8,600 nt of DNA from Odoribacteraceae bacterium (lineage in GTDB: Bacteria; Bacteroidota; Bacteroidia; Bacteroidales; Marinifilaceae): contig JAIRXZ010000183.1 in the NCBI GenBank assembly GCA_031267995.1, positions 1 to 8,600 of the forward strand, in the 5' to 3' direction. Of this stretch, positions 1 through 7,328 are shown in pieces (the first letter of the stretch is position 1; each line of letters opens with the position of its first letter). The notes under the pieces were generated by a model. It searched no databases, had not been told where the DNA came from, and saw only the letters and a program-made list of their open reading frames with translations. The translations under genes were made by a program, and so were the position numbers.

Positions 1-1
1 C

Positions 2-1417
2 CTCCTGGCCTTCTTCATCGCGGACTCCTGGCGGGAACGGGGAAGCGCGCCCACCCGTTACGAGGTAATTTCGCCGGCGGCAACGCGACAAGTGAGCATG
101 AACGCCACCCCCACCCCCGAATTGCCGGGACTCCCCGGCACGGTAGACCTGCGCGCGGCAGCTAAAATGGCGGTGCCCGCCGTGGTGCACGTCACCACGT
201 TACAGGTGGGAAGGGGATACGCGCGCGATCCCTTCTGGGAATTTTTCTACGGCGGGTCCCCCCAGCAGCGGGAAACCCCGCAACGCGTCGGCATCGGATC
301 AGGCGTGATCATCTCCGGCGACGGCTACATCGTGACAAACAACCACGTGGTGGACAAAAGCGATCGCATCACCGTCACCCTGGACAATAAAAAAGAGTAC
401 GAGGCCAAAGTCGTCGGGAAGGATCCCGTGACGGACATCGCCCTCCTCAAAATCGAGGGAGACGCCCTCCCCCACCTGCCCTACGGGAACTCGGACGACG
501 TGGAACCGGGCGAATGGGTGCTGGCCGTCGGAAATCCTTACAACCTGACCTCCACGGTGACAGCGGGAATCATCAGCGCCAAAGCACGCGAACTCGGCAT
601 GGACCGGCACAGGATGAACCTCGAATCGTTCCTCCAAACGGACGCGGCCGTGAACGCCGGCAACAGCGGCGGCGCCCTCGTGAACGCGCGGGGCGAACTG
701 ATCGGCATCAACACGGCAATCACCTCGCCCACGGGAAACTTCTCCGGGTACGCCTTCGCCGTGCCGGTGAACATCGTGCAAAAAGTGGTGGAAAACCTGA
801 AGGAGTTCGGCAACGTCCGCCGCGCCCTCTTGGGCGTCTCCATGAGCGAGATATCGCCCGAACTCGCCAGGGAAACGGGACTGGAGGACATGAACGGCAT
901 CTACGTCCACGAGATAATCCCCGGCGGCGCGGCGGGAAAAGCGGGACTGAAAAAAGGAGACATCATCAAGTCGATCAACGGGATCGACGTGGGCACGGCG
1001 CCGGCTTTCTACGGCCAACTCGCCAAGTATAACCCCGGGACGCGCGTGACCATCACCGTGGCGCGAGGCAGCAAGGAGAAAAGTTTCGACGTGGTGCTGC
1101 AGGACGCCCACGCCGATGGCGGGAACGCGCCCGACGCCGGCAAAGTGCTCGGCGCTACCGTGGAGCCGTTGACGCCGGCCGCGCGGAAGCAATTCCAAAT
1201 CAACGCGGGAGTGAGAATCACGGAAATAGAGGACGGCGCGTTGCGGGAAATCGGCCTCCGGCAAGGGCACGTCATCGTGAAGGTCAACGACACGCTCATC
1301 CGCGACCGGGAAGGGCTGGCGAAGGCCATGAAGATGGCGGAGAACGACGGGGTGCTGATCACGGCCATCTCCCCGCGCGGACGCCTGGAATATTTCGCCC
1401 TGTCACTTCAGAATTAA
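2..1417 (+). CDS. HtrA/DegQ-family periplasmic serine protease (5' end outside window)
   Basis: This is an S1C trypsin-like protease with two PDZ domains, which degrades or refolds damaged proteins in the periplasm. The frame is open from base 2 to the stop at 1415-1417 (471 visible residues), so the real start lies upstream. The first visible residues, LLAFFIAD, look like the end of an N-terminal signal anchor. The catalytic triad is visible: His in TNNHVV (codon at 344), Asp in DPVTDIALLK (codon at 434), and Ser in NAGNSGGAL (codon at 665). PDZ1 follows at about 815-1110 (RRALLGVSM, then GIYVHEIIPGGAAGKAGLKKGD). A more divergent PDZ2 follows at about 1138-1400 (VLGATVEPL, then VRITEIEDGALREIGLRQGHVIVKVN, written here only as landmarks). 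rpoD starts 99 bp downstream from its own promoter. DegP and DegQ cannot be told apart in this phylum, so no symbol is given. Confidence 0.93.
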   Translation, partial: LLAFFIADSWRERGSAPTRYEVISPAATRQVSMNATPTPELPGLPGTVDLRAAAKMAVPAVVHVTTLQVGRGYARDPFWEFFYGGSPQQRETPQRVGIGSGVIISGDGYIVTNNHVVDKSDRITVTLDNKKEYEAKVVGKDPVTDIALLKIEGDALPHLPYGNSDDVEPGEWVLAVGNPYNLTSTVTAGIISAKARELGMDRHRMNLESFLQTDAAVNAGNSGGALVNARGELIGINTAITSPTGNFSGYAFAVPVNIVQKVVENLKEFGNVRRALLGVSMSEISPELARETGLEDMNGIYVHEIIPGGAAGKAGLKKGDIIKSINGIDVGTAPAFYGQLAKYNPGTRVTITVARGSKEKSFDVVLQDAHADGGNAPDAGKVLGATVEPLTPAARKQFQINAGVRITEIEDGALREIGLRQGHVIVKVNDTLIRDREGLAKAMKMAENDGVLITAISPRGRLEYFALSLQN

Positions 1418-1454
1418 ATAAAGTTAATAAGCCAGGGGCGGCAATAGGGCGTCG

Positions 1455-1484
1455 TTGGCATGTGGGGAAAATGTGCTACCTTCG
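1455..1484 (+). promoter_or_regulatory. rpoD promoter, Bacteroidota type (TTG-N19-TAccTTCG)
   Basis: TTG at 1455-1457 is followed by exactly 19 nt and then TACCTTCG at 1477-1484. This matches the known Bacteroidota housekeeping consensus TTG-N19/20-TAnnTTTG, with C for T in the third base of TTTG. Transcription would start near 1490, giving a leader of about 25 nt before the ATG at 1517. The same -7 form with CTTCGCG occurs before two other genes in the window, which strengthens the call. Confidence 0.65.
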
Positions 1485-1516
1485 CGGCATCTTGGGGAGA
1501 ATATAGTACGAACGTT

Positions 1517-2377
1517 ATGAGACAGTTAAAAATAACAAAATCTATCACGAATCGAGAGAGCGCCTCTCTTGATAAATATTTGCAAGAGATCGGGAAAGAG
1601 GACTTGATCACGGTGGAGGAGGAAGTAGAGCTAGCCCAGCGCATCCGGAAAGGGGATCAACTTGCCCTGGAGAAGCTTACGCGGGCGAATCTCCGTTTCG
1701 TGGTTTCTGTCGCCAAACAGTACCAGAACCAGGGGTTAAGTCTCCCCGACCTGATTAACGAGGGGAACCTGGGGCTGATCAAGGCTGCCGAAAAGTTCGA
1801 CGAAACGCGGGGATTCAAGTTTATATCTTACGCCGTGTGGTGGATCCGCCAATCCATCCTGCAGGCGTTGGCCGAGCAGTCCCGTATCGTCCGCTTACCG
1901 CTGAACCAGGTGGGATCGCTGAACAAAATCAACAAGGCGCTGTCGCGCTTCGAGCAGGAGCACGAGCGGCGGCCATCCCCCGAAGAGCTGGCCGACACGC
2001 TGGATATCCCGGCGGAGAAGGTGGCCGATACCTTGCGGGTTTCCGGGCGACACATCTCCGTGGACGCCCCCTTCGTTGAGGGCGAGGACAATAGCTTGCT
2101 GGATGTTTTAATTAATGATGACTCCCCCGTCGCGGACAAGACGTTGATCAACGAGTCCCTCTCCACGGAGGTGGAGCGCGCGCTGGCCACGCTGACCGAC
2201 CGGGAGAGCGATATTATCCGCCTCTTTTTCGGCATCAACGCCCCGGAAATGACTCTCGAGGAGATCGGCGAGAAATTCGGACTTACCCGCGAACGCGTCC
2301 GCCAGATCAAGGAGAAGGCCATCCGCCGACTGCGCCACTCGTCGCGCAGCAAGCTGCTGAAAACTTACTTGGGTTAA
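1517..2377 (+). CDS. rpoD: Primary (housekeeping) sigma factor RpoD/SigA
   Basis: This is the group 1 sigma-70 factor that directs core RNA polymerase to housekeeping promoters. It has 286 residues, the usual length in Bacteroidota, which lack the long region 1.1 of E. coli RpoD. Region 1.2 is at about 16-46 (SLDKYLQEIGKEDLI). Region 2 is at about 50-122, with FISYAVWWIRQSI for -10 recognition and melting. Region 3 is at about 128-205 (RLPLNQVGSL onward, including SVDAPFVEGEDNSLLDVL). Region 4 is at about 218-282, with the helix-turn-helix in MTLEEIGEKFGLTRERVRQI. The start is set at 1517 because MRQLKITKSI is the N-terminus conserved in the phylum. An in-frame ATG at 1460 would add 19 unlike residues and lies between the promoter boxes. 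There is no Shine-Dalgarno sequence. The gene has its own promoter and terminator, so it is probably monocistronic. Confidence 0.97.
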   Translation: MRQLKITKSITNRESASLDKYLQEIGKEDLITVEEEVELAQRIRKGDQLALEKLTRANLRFVVSVAKQYQNQGLSLPDLINEGNLGLIKAAEKFDETRGFKFISYAVWWIRQSILQALAEQSRIVRLPLNQVGSLNKINKALSRFEQEHERRPSPEELADTLDIPAEKVADTLRVSGRHISVDAPFVEGEDNSLLDVLINDDSPVADKTLINESLSTEVERALATLTDRESDIIRLFFGINAPEMTLEEIGEKFGLTRERVRQIKEKAIRRLRHSSRSKLLKTYLG

Positions 2378-2397
2378 CGCGGGCAACCCGCTCGATA

Positions 2398-2447
2398 ATC
2401 CCTCGCGTTGCAGTGCCACCGGCGCCCGCGCGAGGGATGATTTTTTT
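2398..2447 (+). terminator. Rho-independent terminator of rpoD
   Basis: A perfect 10-bp stem pairs ATCCCTCGCG (2398-2407) with CGCGAGGGAT (2429-2438). Inside the loop a second short stem can form (GTGCC with GGCGC, one wobble pair, loop ACC). A run of seven T follows at 2441-2447. It begins 20 bp after the rpoD stop codon and separates rpoD from the metallophosphoesterase gene. Confidence 0.9.
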
Positions 2448-2524
2448 CCTTCCTTCCCCCTCCCGCGAGGAACGGCACGGGTTTTGCCCCTCCGCCGCCC
2501 GTCAAACCAACACAGCACTTTAAC

Positions 2525-3622
2525 ATGAGAACACTATTCGTCATTATCGCGCTCACCCTCTACCTATCGGGGAACTTTTACGTCTTTTATCGCTTGTGGC
2601 AAGCATTTCCGTGGCATGCGCCCCTCCTCAAGTGGGGATTGGTGCTGGGCGGGACGCTGCTGGTAACATCAATGATCCTCTCCTTTCTCCTATCCGGAGC
2701 ACTGCCGGGCTGGTTAACGGGAGCGTTATACGCGGTAGGGACAACGTGGATATTCGTCTTCTTCTACCTGCTGCTGGCGACGGTAGCGCGCGACATCTTC
2801 CTGCTGACCAACCACCTGTGGCACTTCACCACGGTGTCCCCGCGAGTGAGTTACGCGATAATGGCAAGCGTGGTAGCCGCGGTACTCGTGGCCGGCCACC
2901 TCCGCTACCTCGCGAAAGATCGCGTTGAACTCATCGCGGAAACGGGCAAAACCGCGGGCAACGGCCTGACGCTGGTCTTCATCAGCGACCTCCACCTGGG
3001 ACACGGCATCGGCGCGCTGGAACTTGCCCGGTGGGTCGACCTGATCAACGCGGAACACCCGGACGCCGTGCTAATCGGCGGAGACATCATCGACAACGAC
3101 ATCCGCCCGGTAGAAGCCGGGGGCGCCGCCGAATGGCTGCGGAAAATCCAGGCGCCGCTGGGCGTCTACGCCTGTCCGGGCAACCACGAGTACATCTCCG
3201 GCGTGGAGCGAAGCCTCCGCTTTATCTCCGGCGCGGGCGTGAACGTACTGCGTGACACGGTCGTGGAGGTGGGCAACGCCTTCCTGCTGGTGGGGCGCGA
3301 CGACCGCTCCAACCCGCGTCGCGCCGCATTAAGCGCCCTGCTGGAGGGGAGAGATCGCTCGCTACCGATAATCGTCCTCGACCATCAACCCATGCAGCTG
3401 GACGAGGCAGCGCGAGCCGGCATCGACCTCCAACTGTCGGGACACACCCACCACGGCCAGGTGTGGCCAATCAGCTGGATCACCAGCTTCCTCTACGAGT
3501 TGCCCCACGGCTACCTGCGAAAAGGCAACACGGGCATCTACGTCACCTCCGGCATTGGCCTGTGGGGTGGCAAGTTCCGCATCGGCACGCGTTCGGAATA
3601 CGTGGTCATCCACCTGCGATAG
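2525..3622 (+). CDS. Membrane-anchored metallophosphoesterase (YaeI/YkuE-like)
   Basis: This is a 365-residue calcineurin-like phosphoesterase. The N-terminal 125 residues contain about four hydrophobic helices (near 3-22, 35-57, 64-88 and 108-126), so the protein should sit in the inner membrane. The catalytic domain starts near residue 148 and has all the dimetal motifs in order: D-x-H in SDLHLGH (Asp155, His157), GDIID (Asp187), GNHE (Asn220, His221), the His in DHQP (His287), and GHTHHGQ (His307, His309). Metal-dependent phosphoester hydrolysis is therefore well supported. Relatives are reported to act on nucleotide-linked lipids such as UDP-diacylglucosamine, but the substrate here is unknown. 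The ATG at 2525 is chosen because it opens directly into the first membrane helix. The gene follows the rpoD terminator, and I could not find a convincing promoter in the 77 bp between them. Confidence 0.88.
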   Translation: MRTLFVIIALTLYLSGNFYVFYRLWQAFPWHAPLLKWGLVLGGTLLVTSMILSFLLSGALPGWLTGALYAVGTTWIFVFFYLLLATVARDIFLLTNHLWHFTTVSPRVSYAIMASVVAAVLVAGHLRYLAKDRVELIAETGKTAGNGLTLVFISDLHLGHGIGALELARWVDLINAEHPDAVLIGGDIIDNDIRPVEAGGAAEWLRKIQAPLGVYACPGNHEYISGVERSLRFISGAGVNVLRDTVVEVGNAFLLVGRDDRSNPRRAALSALLEGRDRSLPIIVLDHQPMQLDEAARAGIDLQLSGHTHHGQVWPISWITSFLYELPHGYLRKGNTGIYVTSGIGLWGGKFRIGTRSEYVVIHLR

Positions 3623-3628
3623 CCCGAC

Positions 3629-3658
3629 TTGTGCGTCCGGATTAAACCGTTATCTTCG
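3629..3658 (+). promoter_or_regulatory. Promoter of the GH2 gene (TTG-N19-TAtcTTCG)
   Basis: TTG at 3629-3631, a 19-nt spacer, and TATCTTCG at 3651-3658 match the Bacteroidota consensus in spacing and sequence. Initiation would be near 3664, leaving a leader of about 20 nt before the ATG at 3683. The -7 element lies between the arms of the inverted repeat at 3642-3670. Confidence 0.65.
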
Positions 3659-3670
3659 CGAACGGTTTAA
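3642..3670 (+). promoter_or_regulatory. Perfect inverted repeat over the GH2 promoter (putative operator)
   Basis: The arms TTAAACCGTT (3642-3651) and AACGGTTTAA (3661-3670) are perfect 10-bp inverted repeats around a 9-nt spacer. The arm centres are 19 bp apart, close to two helical turns, as expected for a dimeric DNA-binding protein. The spacer holds the promoter -7 element, and the right arm covers the likely start of transcription, so binding would block polymerase. The alternative is a weak terminator for the gene ending at 3622: the repeat could form an RNA hairpin and is followed by ACTTTTC. No regulator gene is nearby in the window. Confidence 0.5.
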
Positions 3671-3682
3671 ACTTTTCACACC

Positions 3683-5698
3683 ATGAAACACCTGCTTTTT
3701 CTACTTGCCATGACCCTCGCGTGGTGCCCGTCGCCAGCCCGCGAGGTCATCTCGTTAAACGGCGCGTGGCGATTCACCCCCGGCCACGAAACGCGCAAAA
3801 ACGTCCATGAGGAGATACACCTGCCGCACACGTGGAACCGGGACGCCCTCGCCGGCAAGGAGGACTACTACCGCGGGCTGGGCAACTACGAACGCCAGAT
3901 AACCATCCCCGCGGAGTGGCGGGACAAGCGGGTATACATTCGTTTCAAGGGAGTTAACAGCGTGGCGAACATCTTCGTCAACGGTCGCCACGCGGGAGAA
4001 CACCGTGGCGGCTACACCTCCTTCGTCTTTGAAATCACGCATTTGTTGCGCTTCGGGGAGGCCAACACCCTCCTCGCGCGGGTAAACAACGCCCCGCAGC
4101 TGGATGTGATGCCGCTCGTGGGCGACTTCAACATGTACGGCGGCATATACCGCGACGCGGAGCTAATCGTCACGGAGCCTGAGCACGTGGCATTAACGGA
4201 TCACGCCTCCGGCGGCATCTACATCACCACGCGGGAAATCACCGACAAGCGGGCAACCGCCACCGTGCGGGTACTCCTCGCGGGGCGGCAGGGAAAAACC
4301 GTCACCGTCCGCGCGCGGGTGCTGGACGCGCAACAGCGGGTAGTCGCCGCGGACTCGCTCCTCGTCACCTGCGCCGGTCAGCCGCTGCAAGAGGTCACGT
4401 TCGCCCTCGAAATCCCCTCCCCGCGCCTGTGGCAGGGGCGCGAAGACCCCTACCTGTACACCGTGGAGGCCTCCGTGGAAAACGACCGCCGGCAGCTGCT
4501 CGACCAAACGCGGGAACGCTGGGGAATCCGCCAATACACCATCGACCCCGACCGCGGTTTCTTCCTCAACGGCAAGCACGTGCAACTGCGCGGCGTCTGT
4601 CGCCACCAGGATCGAGCCGAAATCGGGAACGCCCTCCTGCCGGAGCACCACCGGGAGGACATGGAAATCATGCGCGAAATGGGAGTAAATGCCGTGCGAC
4701 TGGCGCACTACCCGCAGGACAAACTCGTCTACGACCTGTGCGACGAGTACGGCTTCATCGTCTGGGCGGAGATCCCCTTCGTCGGGCCGGGGGGCTACCG
4801 GGACAAGGGTTTCGTCGACCAGCCCTCGTTCCGCGCCAACGGCCGCCAGCAGCTGGTGGAGCTGATTCGACAAAACTACAACCACCCCTCCATCTGCTTC
4901 TGGGGACTGTTCAACGAACTCAAAGAGGAGGGCGACAACCCCCTGGAATACCTCCAAGAACTCCAGCAACTGGCCGAAAATGAAGACCCCTCGCGGCAAA
5001 CCACGGCAGCCACCAACATGCAGGGCGGCATCAACCGGGTGACGCCGCTCATCGCCTGGAACCTCTACTTCGGATGGTACGGCAGCCGTCCGTCCGCCAT
5101 CGGCGAGTGGGCGGACAGGACGCATGCGGCCTACGCCGGCACCCCCATCGCCATCAGCGAATACGGCGCCGGCGCCAGCACCCTCCACCAGCAGCAGGAT
5201 CTGCAACAGCCCGTCGCCAACAGCTATTGGCACCCGGAAAACTGGCAAGCCCACTTCCACGAGGAGCACTGGCGGGAGATCGACCGTCGTCCATTCCTCT
5301 GGGCATCATTCGTCTGGAACATGTTCGACTTCGGGGCAGCGCACCGCACCGAGGGCGAAATCAAGGGAAAAAACGACAAAGGCCTGGTCACCTTCGACAG
5401 AAAGGTAAAAAAAGACGCCTTCTACTTCTACAAAGCCAACTGGAACCACGAGGAACCCTTCGTGCACGTCGCCGGTCGACGCCTCGCCCTCTCCAGCTCC
5501 CCGCAAACAATCAAAATCTACTCCAACCAGCCTGAGGTAGAGCTACTCCTCGACGGCCGCTCGCTGGGAAAGCGGCGGGGCGAACACGGCATCTTCACCT
5601 GGGAAGACGTGCAACTCGCACCCGGCAAGCACCTGCTCACCGCCCGCGCGAAAAAAGCCCGCGACGAAACCTGGATCACCGTACAAGAAAAATCGTAA
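3683..5698 (+). CDS. Secreted GH2 glycoside hydrolase (beta-galactosidase/beta-glucuronidase-like)
   Basis: This 671-residue retaining glycosidase removes a beta-linked sugar from the non-reducing end of a glycan. Residues 1-19 form a signal peptide, with likely cleavage after SPA. Cys16 follows a Trp and is a poor lipobox, so the enzyme is probably soluble in the periplasm or exported. Domains in order are a jelly-roll sugar-binding domain (about 22-165), an Ig-like domain (about 168-280), a TIM barrel (about 285-575), and a small C-terminal beta domain (about 595-668). The acid/base is Glu412 in FWGLFNEL and the nucleophile is Glu493 in ISEYGAG. The barrel also has RLAHYPQ and NLYFGWY. N564-x-K566 in KNDKGLVTFDRK aligns with the Asn-x-Lys motif of beta-glucuronidases, but similar residues occur in related galactosidases, so the sugar is undecided. 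No SusC/SusD pair is adjacent, so this gene stands alone rather than in a visible polysaccharide-utilisation locus. Confidence 0.9.
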   Translation: MKHLLFLLAMTLAWCPSPAREVISLNGAWRFTPGHETRKNVHEEIHLPHTWNRDALAGKEDYYRGLGNYERQITIPAEWRDKRVYIRFKGVNSVANIFVNGRHAGEHRGGYTSFVFEITHLLRFGEANTLLARVNNAPQLDVMPLVGDFNMYGGIYRDAELIVTEPEHVALTDHASGGIYITTREITDKRATATVRVLLAGRQGKTVTVRARVLDAQQRVVAADSLLVTCAGQPLQEVTFALEIPSPRLWQGREDPYLYTVEASVENDRRQLLDQTRERWGIRQYTIDPDRGFFLNGKHVQLRGVCRHQDRAEIGNALLPEHHREDMEIMREMGVNAVRLAHYPQDKLVYDLCDEYGFIVWAEIPFVGPGGYRDKGFVDQPSFRANGRQQLVELIRQNYNHPSICFWGLFNELKEEGDNPLEYLQELQQLAENEDPSRQTTAATNMQGGINRVTPLIAWNLYFGWYGSRPSAIGEWADRTHAAYAGTPIAISEYGAGASTLHQQQDLQQPVANSYWHPENWQAHFHEEHWREIDRRPFLWASFVWNMFDFGAAHRTEGEIKGKNDKGLVTFDRKVKKDAFYFYKANWNHEEPFVHVAGRRLALSSSPQTIKIYSNQPEVELLLDGRSLGKRRGEHGIFTWEDVQLAPGKHLLTARAKKARDETWITVQEKS

Positions 5699-5708
5699 CC
5701 GGAAACAA

Positions 5709-6209
5709 TCACACCCGCCCCGCCAGCACCCGATCAATCACCGGCGCGAGATCCCCGTTCTTCTCCACGCGCACGCCGGCAATCCCCGCCGCCGCCGCCG
5801 CGTCCACGTCCCGCTGGCTATCCCCGATCATGCAAGCCTTCGCCGGATCAACGTCAAACTCCCTCATCGCCATCTCTATAAAATACGGCGACGGCTTGCG
5901 GCAACGGCACGCGGCGACACTCTCGTGATGCGGGCAAAAAAACACCCCATCCACGCGCGCCCCTCCCTTGGCCAGCTCCTCGCGCATAAACGCGTGCACG
6001 GCTTCCACCTGCTCCGCCGAATACAGCCCCTTGGCCACCCCCCCCTGGTTAGTCACCACGAAAACCAGGAACCCCGCCTCGTTCAGCCGCCGGATCCCCT
6101 CCACCACGCCGGGATTAAAACGGAAATCCTCAGGCCGAAAAACGTAATACAGCCCCTCGTCCGAATTAATCGTCCCGTCGCGATCCAGGAAAACAGCCGC
6201 CCGTCCCAT
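5709..6209 (-). CDS. HAD-IIIA phosphatase with zinc site, GmhB/HisB-N type
   Basis: This 166-residue HAD-superfamily phosphatase most resembles GmhB, which removes the 7-phosphate from heptose 1,7-bisphosphate on the way to ADP-heptose for lipopolysaccharide core. Motif I is LDRDGT (nucleophile Asp9, acid/base Asp11), motif II is VVTNQGG (Thr53), motif III is in CRKPSP (Lys105), and motif IV is GDSQRD (Asp130). The structural zinc site is complete, C-x-H ... C-x-C (Cys92, His94, Cys101, Cys103), as in GmhB and HisB-N. The start is the ATG at 6209-6207. A TTG in frame at 6215 would add two residues and overlap the holA stop. The ATG comes 2 nt after the holA TGA, so translation is likely coupled to holA. 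No other heptose or histidine gene is visible, so the substrate is inferred from the family only. Confidence 0.82.
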   Translation of the reverse strand: MGRAAVFLDRDGTINSDEGLYYVFRPEDFRFNPGVVEGIRRLNEAGFLVFVVTNQGGVAKGLYSAEQVEAVHAFMREELAKGGARVDGVFFCPHHESVAACRCRKPSPYFIEMAMREFDVDPAKACMIGDSQRDVDAAAAAGIAGVRVEKNGDLAPVIDRVLAGRV

Positions 6210-6211
6210 CC

Positions 6212-7216
6212 TCAATGCATAATCTTAAACACCAGCTCCCGCAGCAGCTCCCCCTCCGGAATCGTGAAATGGCTCGCTCCCTTCGACTTCATATCGCACT
6301 CTCGCAGCCACGAAATCACCCGCGCGCACTTGGCAGCCCCGTACCGGGCGGCGCCCTCCGTGTAATCCTTCATAAAATAAGGCGCCACCCCCAGCAGCCG
6401 CGCCATCTCCTGCTGGTTAGGCGTCGACTTCCGCTGGTAATGAAACGTCAGCAAATTGCGGAAATAATTAAACAAACTACTCGTCGTCAGCGGCAGGGGA
6501 CTACTCTTCGGGTTAGCCTCGAAATAATTCACGATCCTGTTCGCCCTCAAATGATCCTGGTCGATAATCGCCCTCAGCAGCTCGAAAGCGTTAAAATCCT
6601 TGCTGATGCCGGTATGCTCCTCCACCAGGTACTCCTTGATCTCCCTCCCGTTTGGCAGCAGGATCATCAACTTATCCAGCTCGTTGGCCACCCTGCTCAA
6701 ATCCGTCCCCAGGCTCTCCGCCAGCATCCTCGCCGCCCCGGGCGAAATAGCCCGTCGTCGCTCCTTGCAATACCCCACCACCCAGGCAGGCACCTCGTTA
6801 TCGTACAACTTCACCGACTCGAAATAAGCGCAACACGGGGCGCTCCCCAGTCGCTTGAACACCGCCTTGCGCTTATCCGGCTTCTTCTTGTACAGGAACG
6901 CCAGCAGCGTCGTCGGCTGGAAATGATCAATATACGGCACCAGCCGATCGAAATCCTTATCCGCTATCCCCTGTGCCTCCTTCACCAGCACCACCTGTCG
7001 TTCGGCCATCATCGGGAAACTCCGCGCCGTGTCCAGCACCCGCCCCATCGTCACCTCGTTCCCGAACAGCGTGAACGCCTGCTCCCCGGCGGGCACCGCG
7101 TGCTCCTCGATCGCCCCGGCGATCCTGTCGATAAAAAAAGGCTCCTCCCCCGATAAAAAGTAAATCGGTTTAAAGTGCCCGTCTCGAATTTCAGCGATAA
7201 TCTCCTCGTATTTCAT
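6212..7216 (-). CDS. holA: DNA polymerase III subunit delta
   Basis: This is the delta subunit of the clamp loader, which opens the beta sliding clamp so that it can be placed on primed DNA. The 334 residues are close to the E. coli length (343). The N-terminal domain begins KPIYFLSGEEPFFIDRI, the family's degenerate nucleotide-binding fold, and continues through ERQVVLVKEAQGI and the strand TTLLAFLYKKKPDKRKAVFK. The middle contains MLAESLGTDLSRVANELDKL, the motif near the end of the AAA+-like part. The C-terminal third (about 210-334), with FNAFELLRAI and LFNYFRNLL, is the helical collar domain. The start ATG at 7216-7214 is about 15 nt downstream of the expected transcription start. The gene heads a two-gene unit with the HAD phosphatase. 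Confidence 0.93.
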   Translation of the reverse strand: MKYEEIIAEIRDGHFKPIYFLSGEEPFFIDRIAGAIEEHAVPAGEQAFTLFGNEVTMGRVLDTARSFPMMAERQVVLVKEAQGIADKDFDRLVPYIDHFQPTTLLAFLYKKKPDKRKAVFKRLGSAPCCAYFESVKLYDNEVPAWVVGYCKERRRAISPGAARMLAESLGTDLSRVANELDKLMILLPNGREIKEYLVEEHTGISKDFNAFELLRAIIDQDHLRANRIVNYFEANPKSSPLPLTTSSLFNYFRNLLTFHYQRKSTPNQQEMARLLGVAPYFMKDYTEGAARYGAAKCARVISWLRECDMKSKGASHFTIPEGELLRELVFKIMH

Positions 7217-7237
7217 GCCGTTGGGTTTGATTCGTCG

Positions 7238-7245
7238 CGAAGATA
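7238..7245 (-). promoter_or_regulatory. Likely -7 element of the holA promoter
   Basis: Read on the minus strand, TATCTTCG followed by CG is the same as the -7 box before the GH2 gene and one base different from that of rpoD. It lies 21 nt before the holA ATG. No TTG is found at the usual 19-20 nt spacing upstream (the nearest, 7274-7272, is 26 nt away), so the -33 part is weak and the call rests on the -7 match. Confidence 0.45.
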
Positions 7246-7293
7246 GAACTTTTCGCCGATTCCCCTCCCGTCAATTGCAACGCACCCACCAAT

Positions 7294-7327
7294 CCCGCTG
7301 GCGCGGGCTTGTAGCCTGCACCCGTGC
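7294..7327. repeat. Cluster of three short GC hairpins
   Basis: Three small inverted repeats follow one another, the second sharing bases with the first: CCCGC-TGGC-GCGGG (7294-7307), GGCT-TGT-AGCC (7306-7316) and GCAC-CC-GTGC (7318-7327). They lie directly left of the first 22-nt palindrome and may belong to the same intergenic repeat unit. Each alone is weak; the density is what is notable. Confidence 0.4.
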
Positions 7328-7328
7328 T

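Noticed and set aside
92..94. GTG at 92 as the start of the protease gene
   Set aside because: The frame is open back to base 2, and the upstream codons encode the tail of a hydrophobic N-terminal anchor expected in this family, so the true start is outside the window.
299..1270. Open frame of 323 codons on the minus strand inside the protease gene
   Set aside because: Same cause: antisense shadow of a conserved protease, with His/Arg/Val-rich composition and no domain.
1460..1516. ATG at 1460 as the start of rpoD
   Set aside because: It would add 19 residues not found in the family and lies between the -33 and -7 promoter boxes, upstream of the predicted transcription start.
3683..3742. 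Lipoprotein signal on the GH2 enzyme (Cys16)
   Set aside because: The residues before the cysteine are LAW, and Trp at -1 does not fit a lipobox; a type I cleavage after SPA at residue 19 fits better.
4193..5269. Long open frame of 358 codons on the minus strand inside the GH2 gene
   Set aside because: It is antisense to a gene with clear catalytic motifs. GC-rich codons with C or G in the third position leave the opposite strand open by chance, and the product is low in complexity and resembles nothing.
6210..6215. TTG at 6215 as the start of the HAD phosphatase
   Set aside because: The ATG at 6209 gives the expected N-terminus MGRAAVFLDRDGT directly before motif I; the TTG adds only two residues and overlaps the holA stop.
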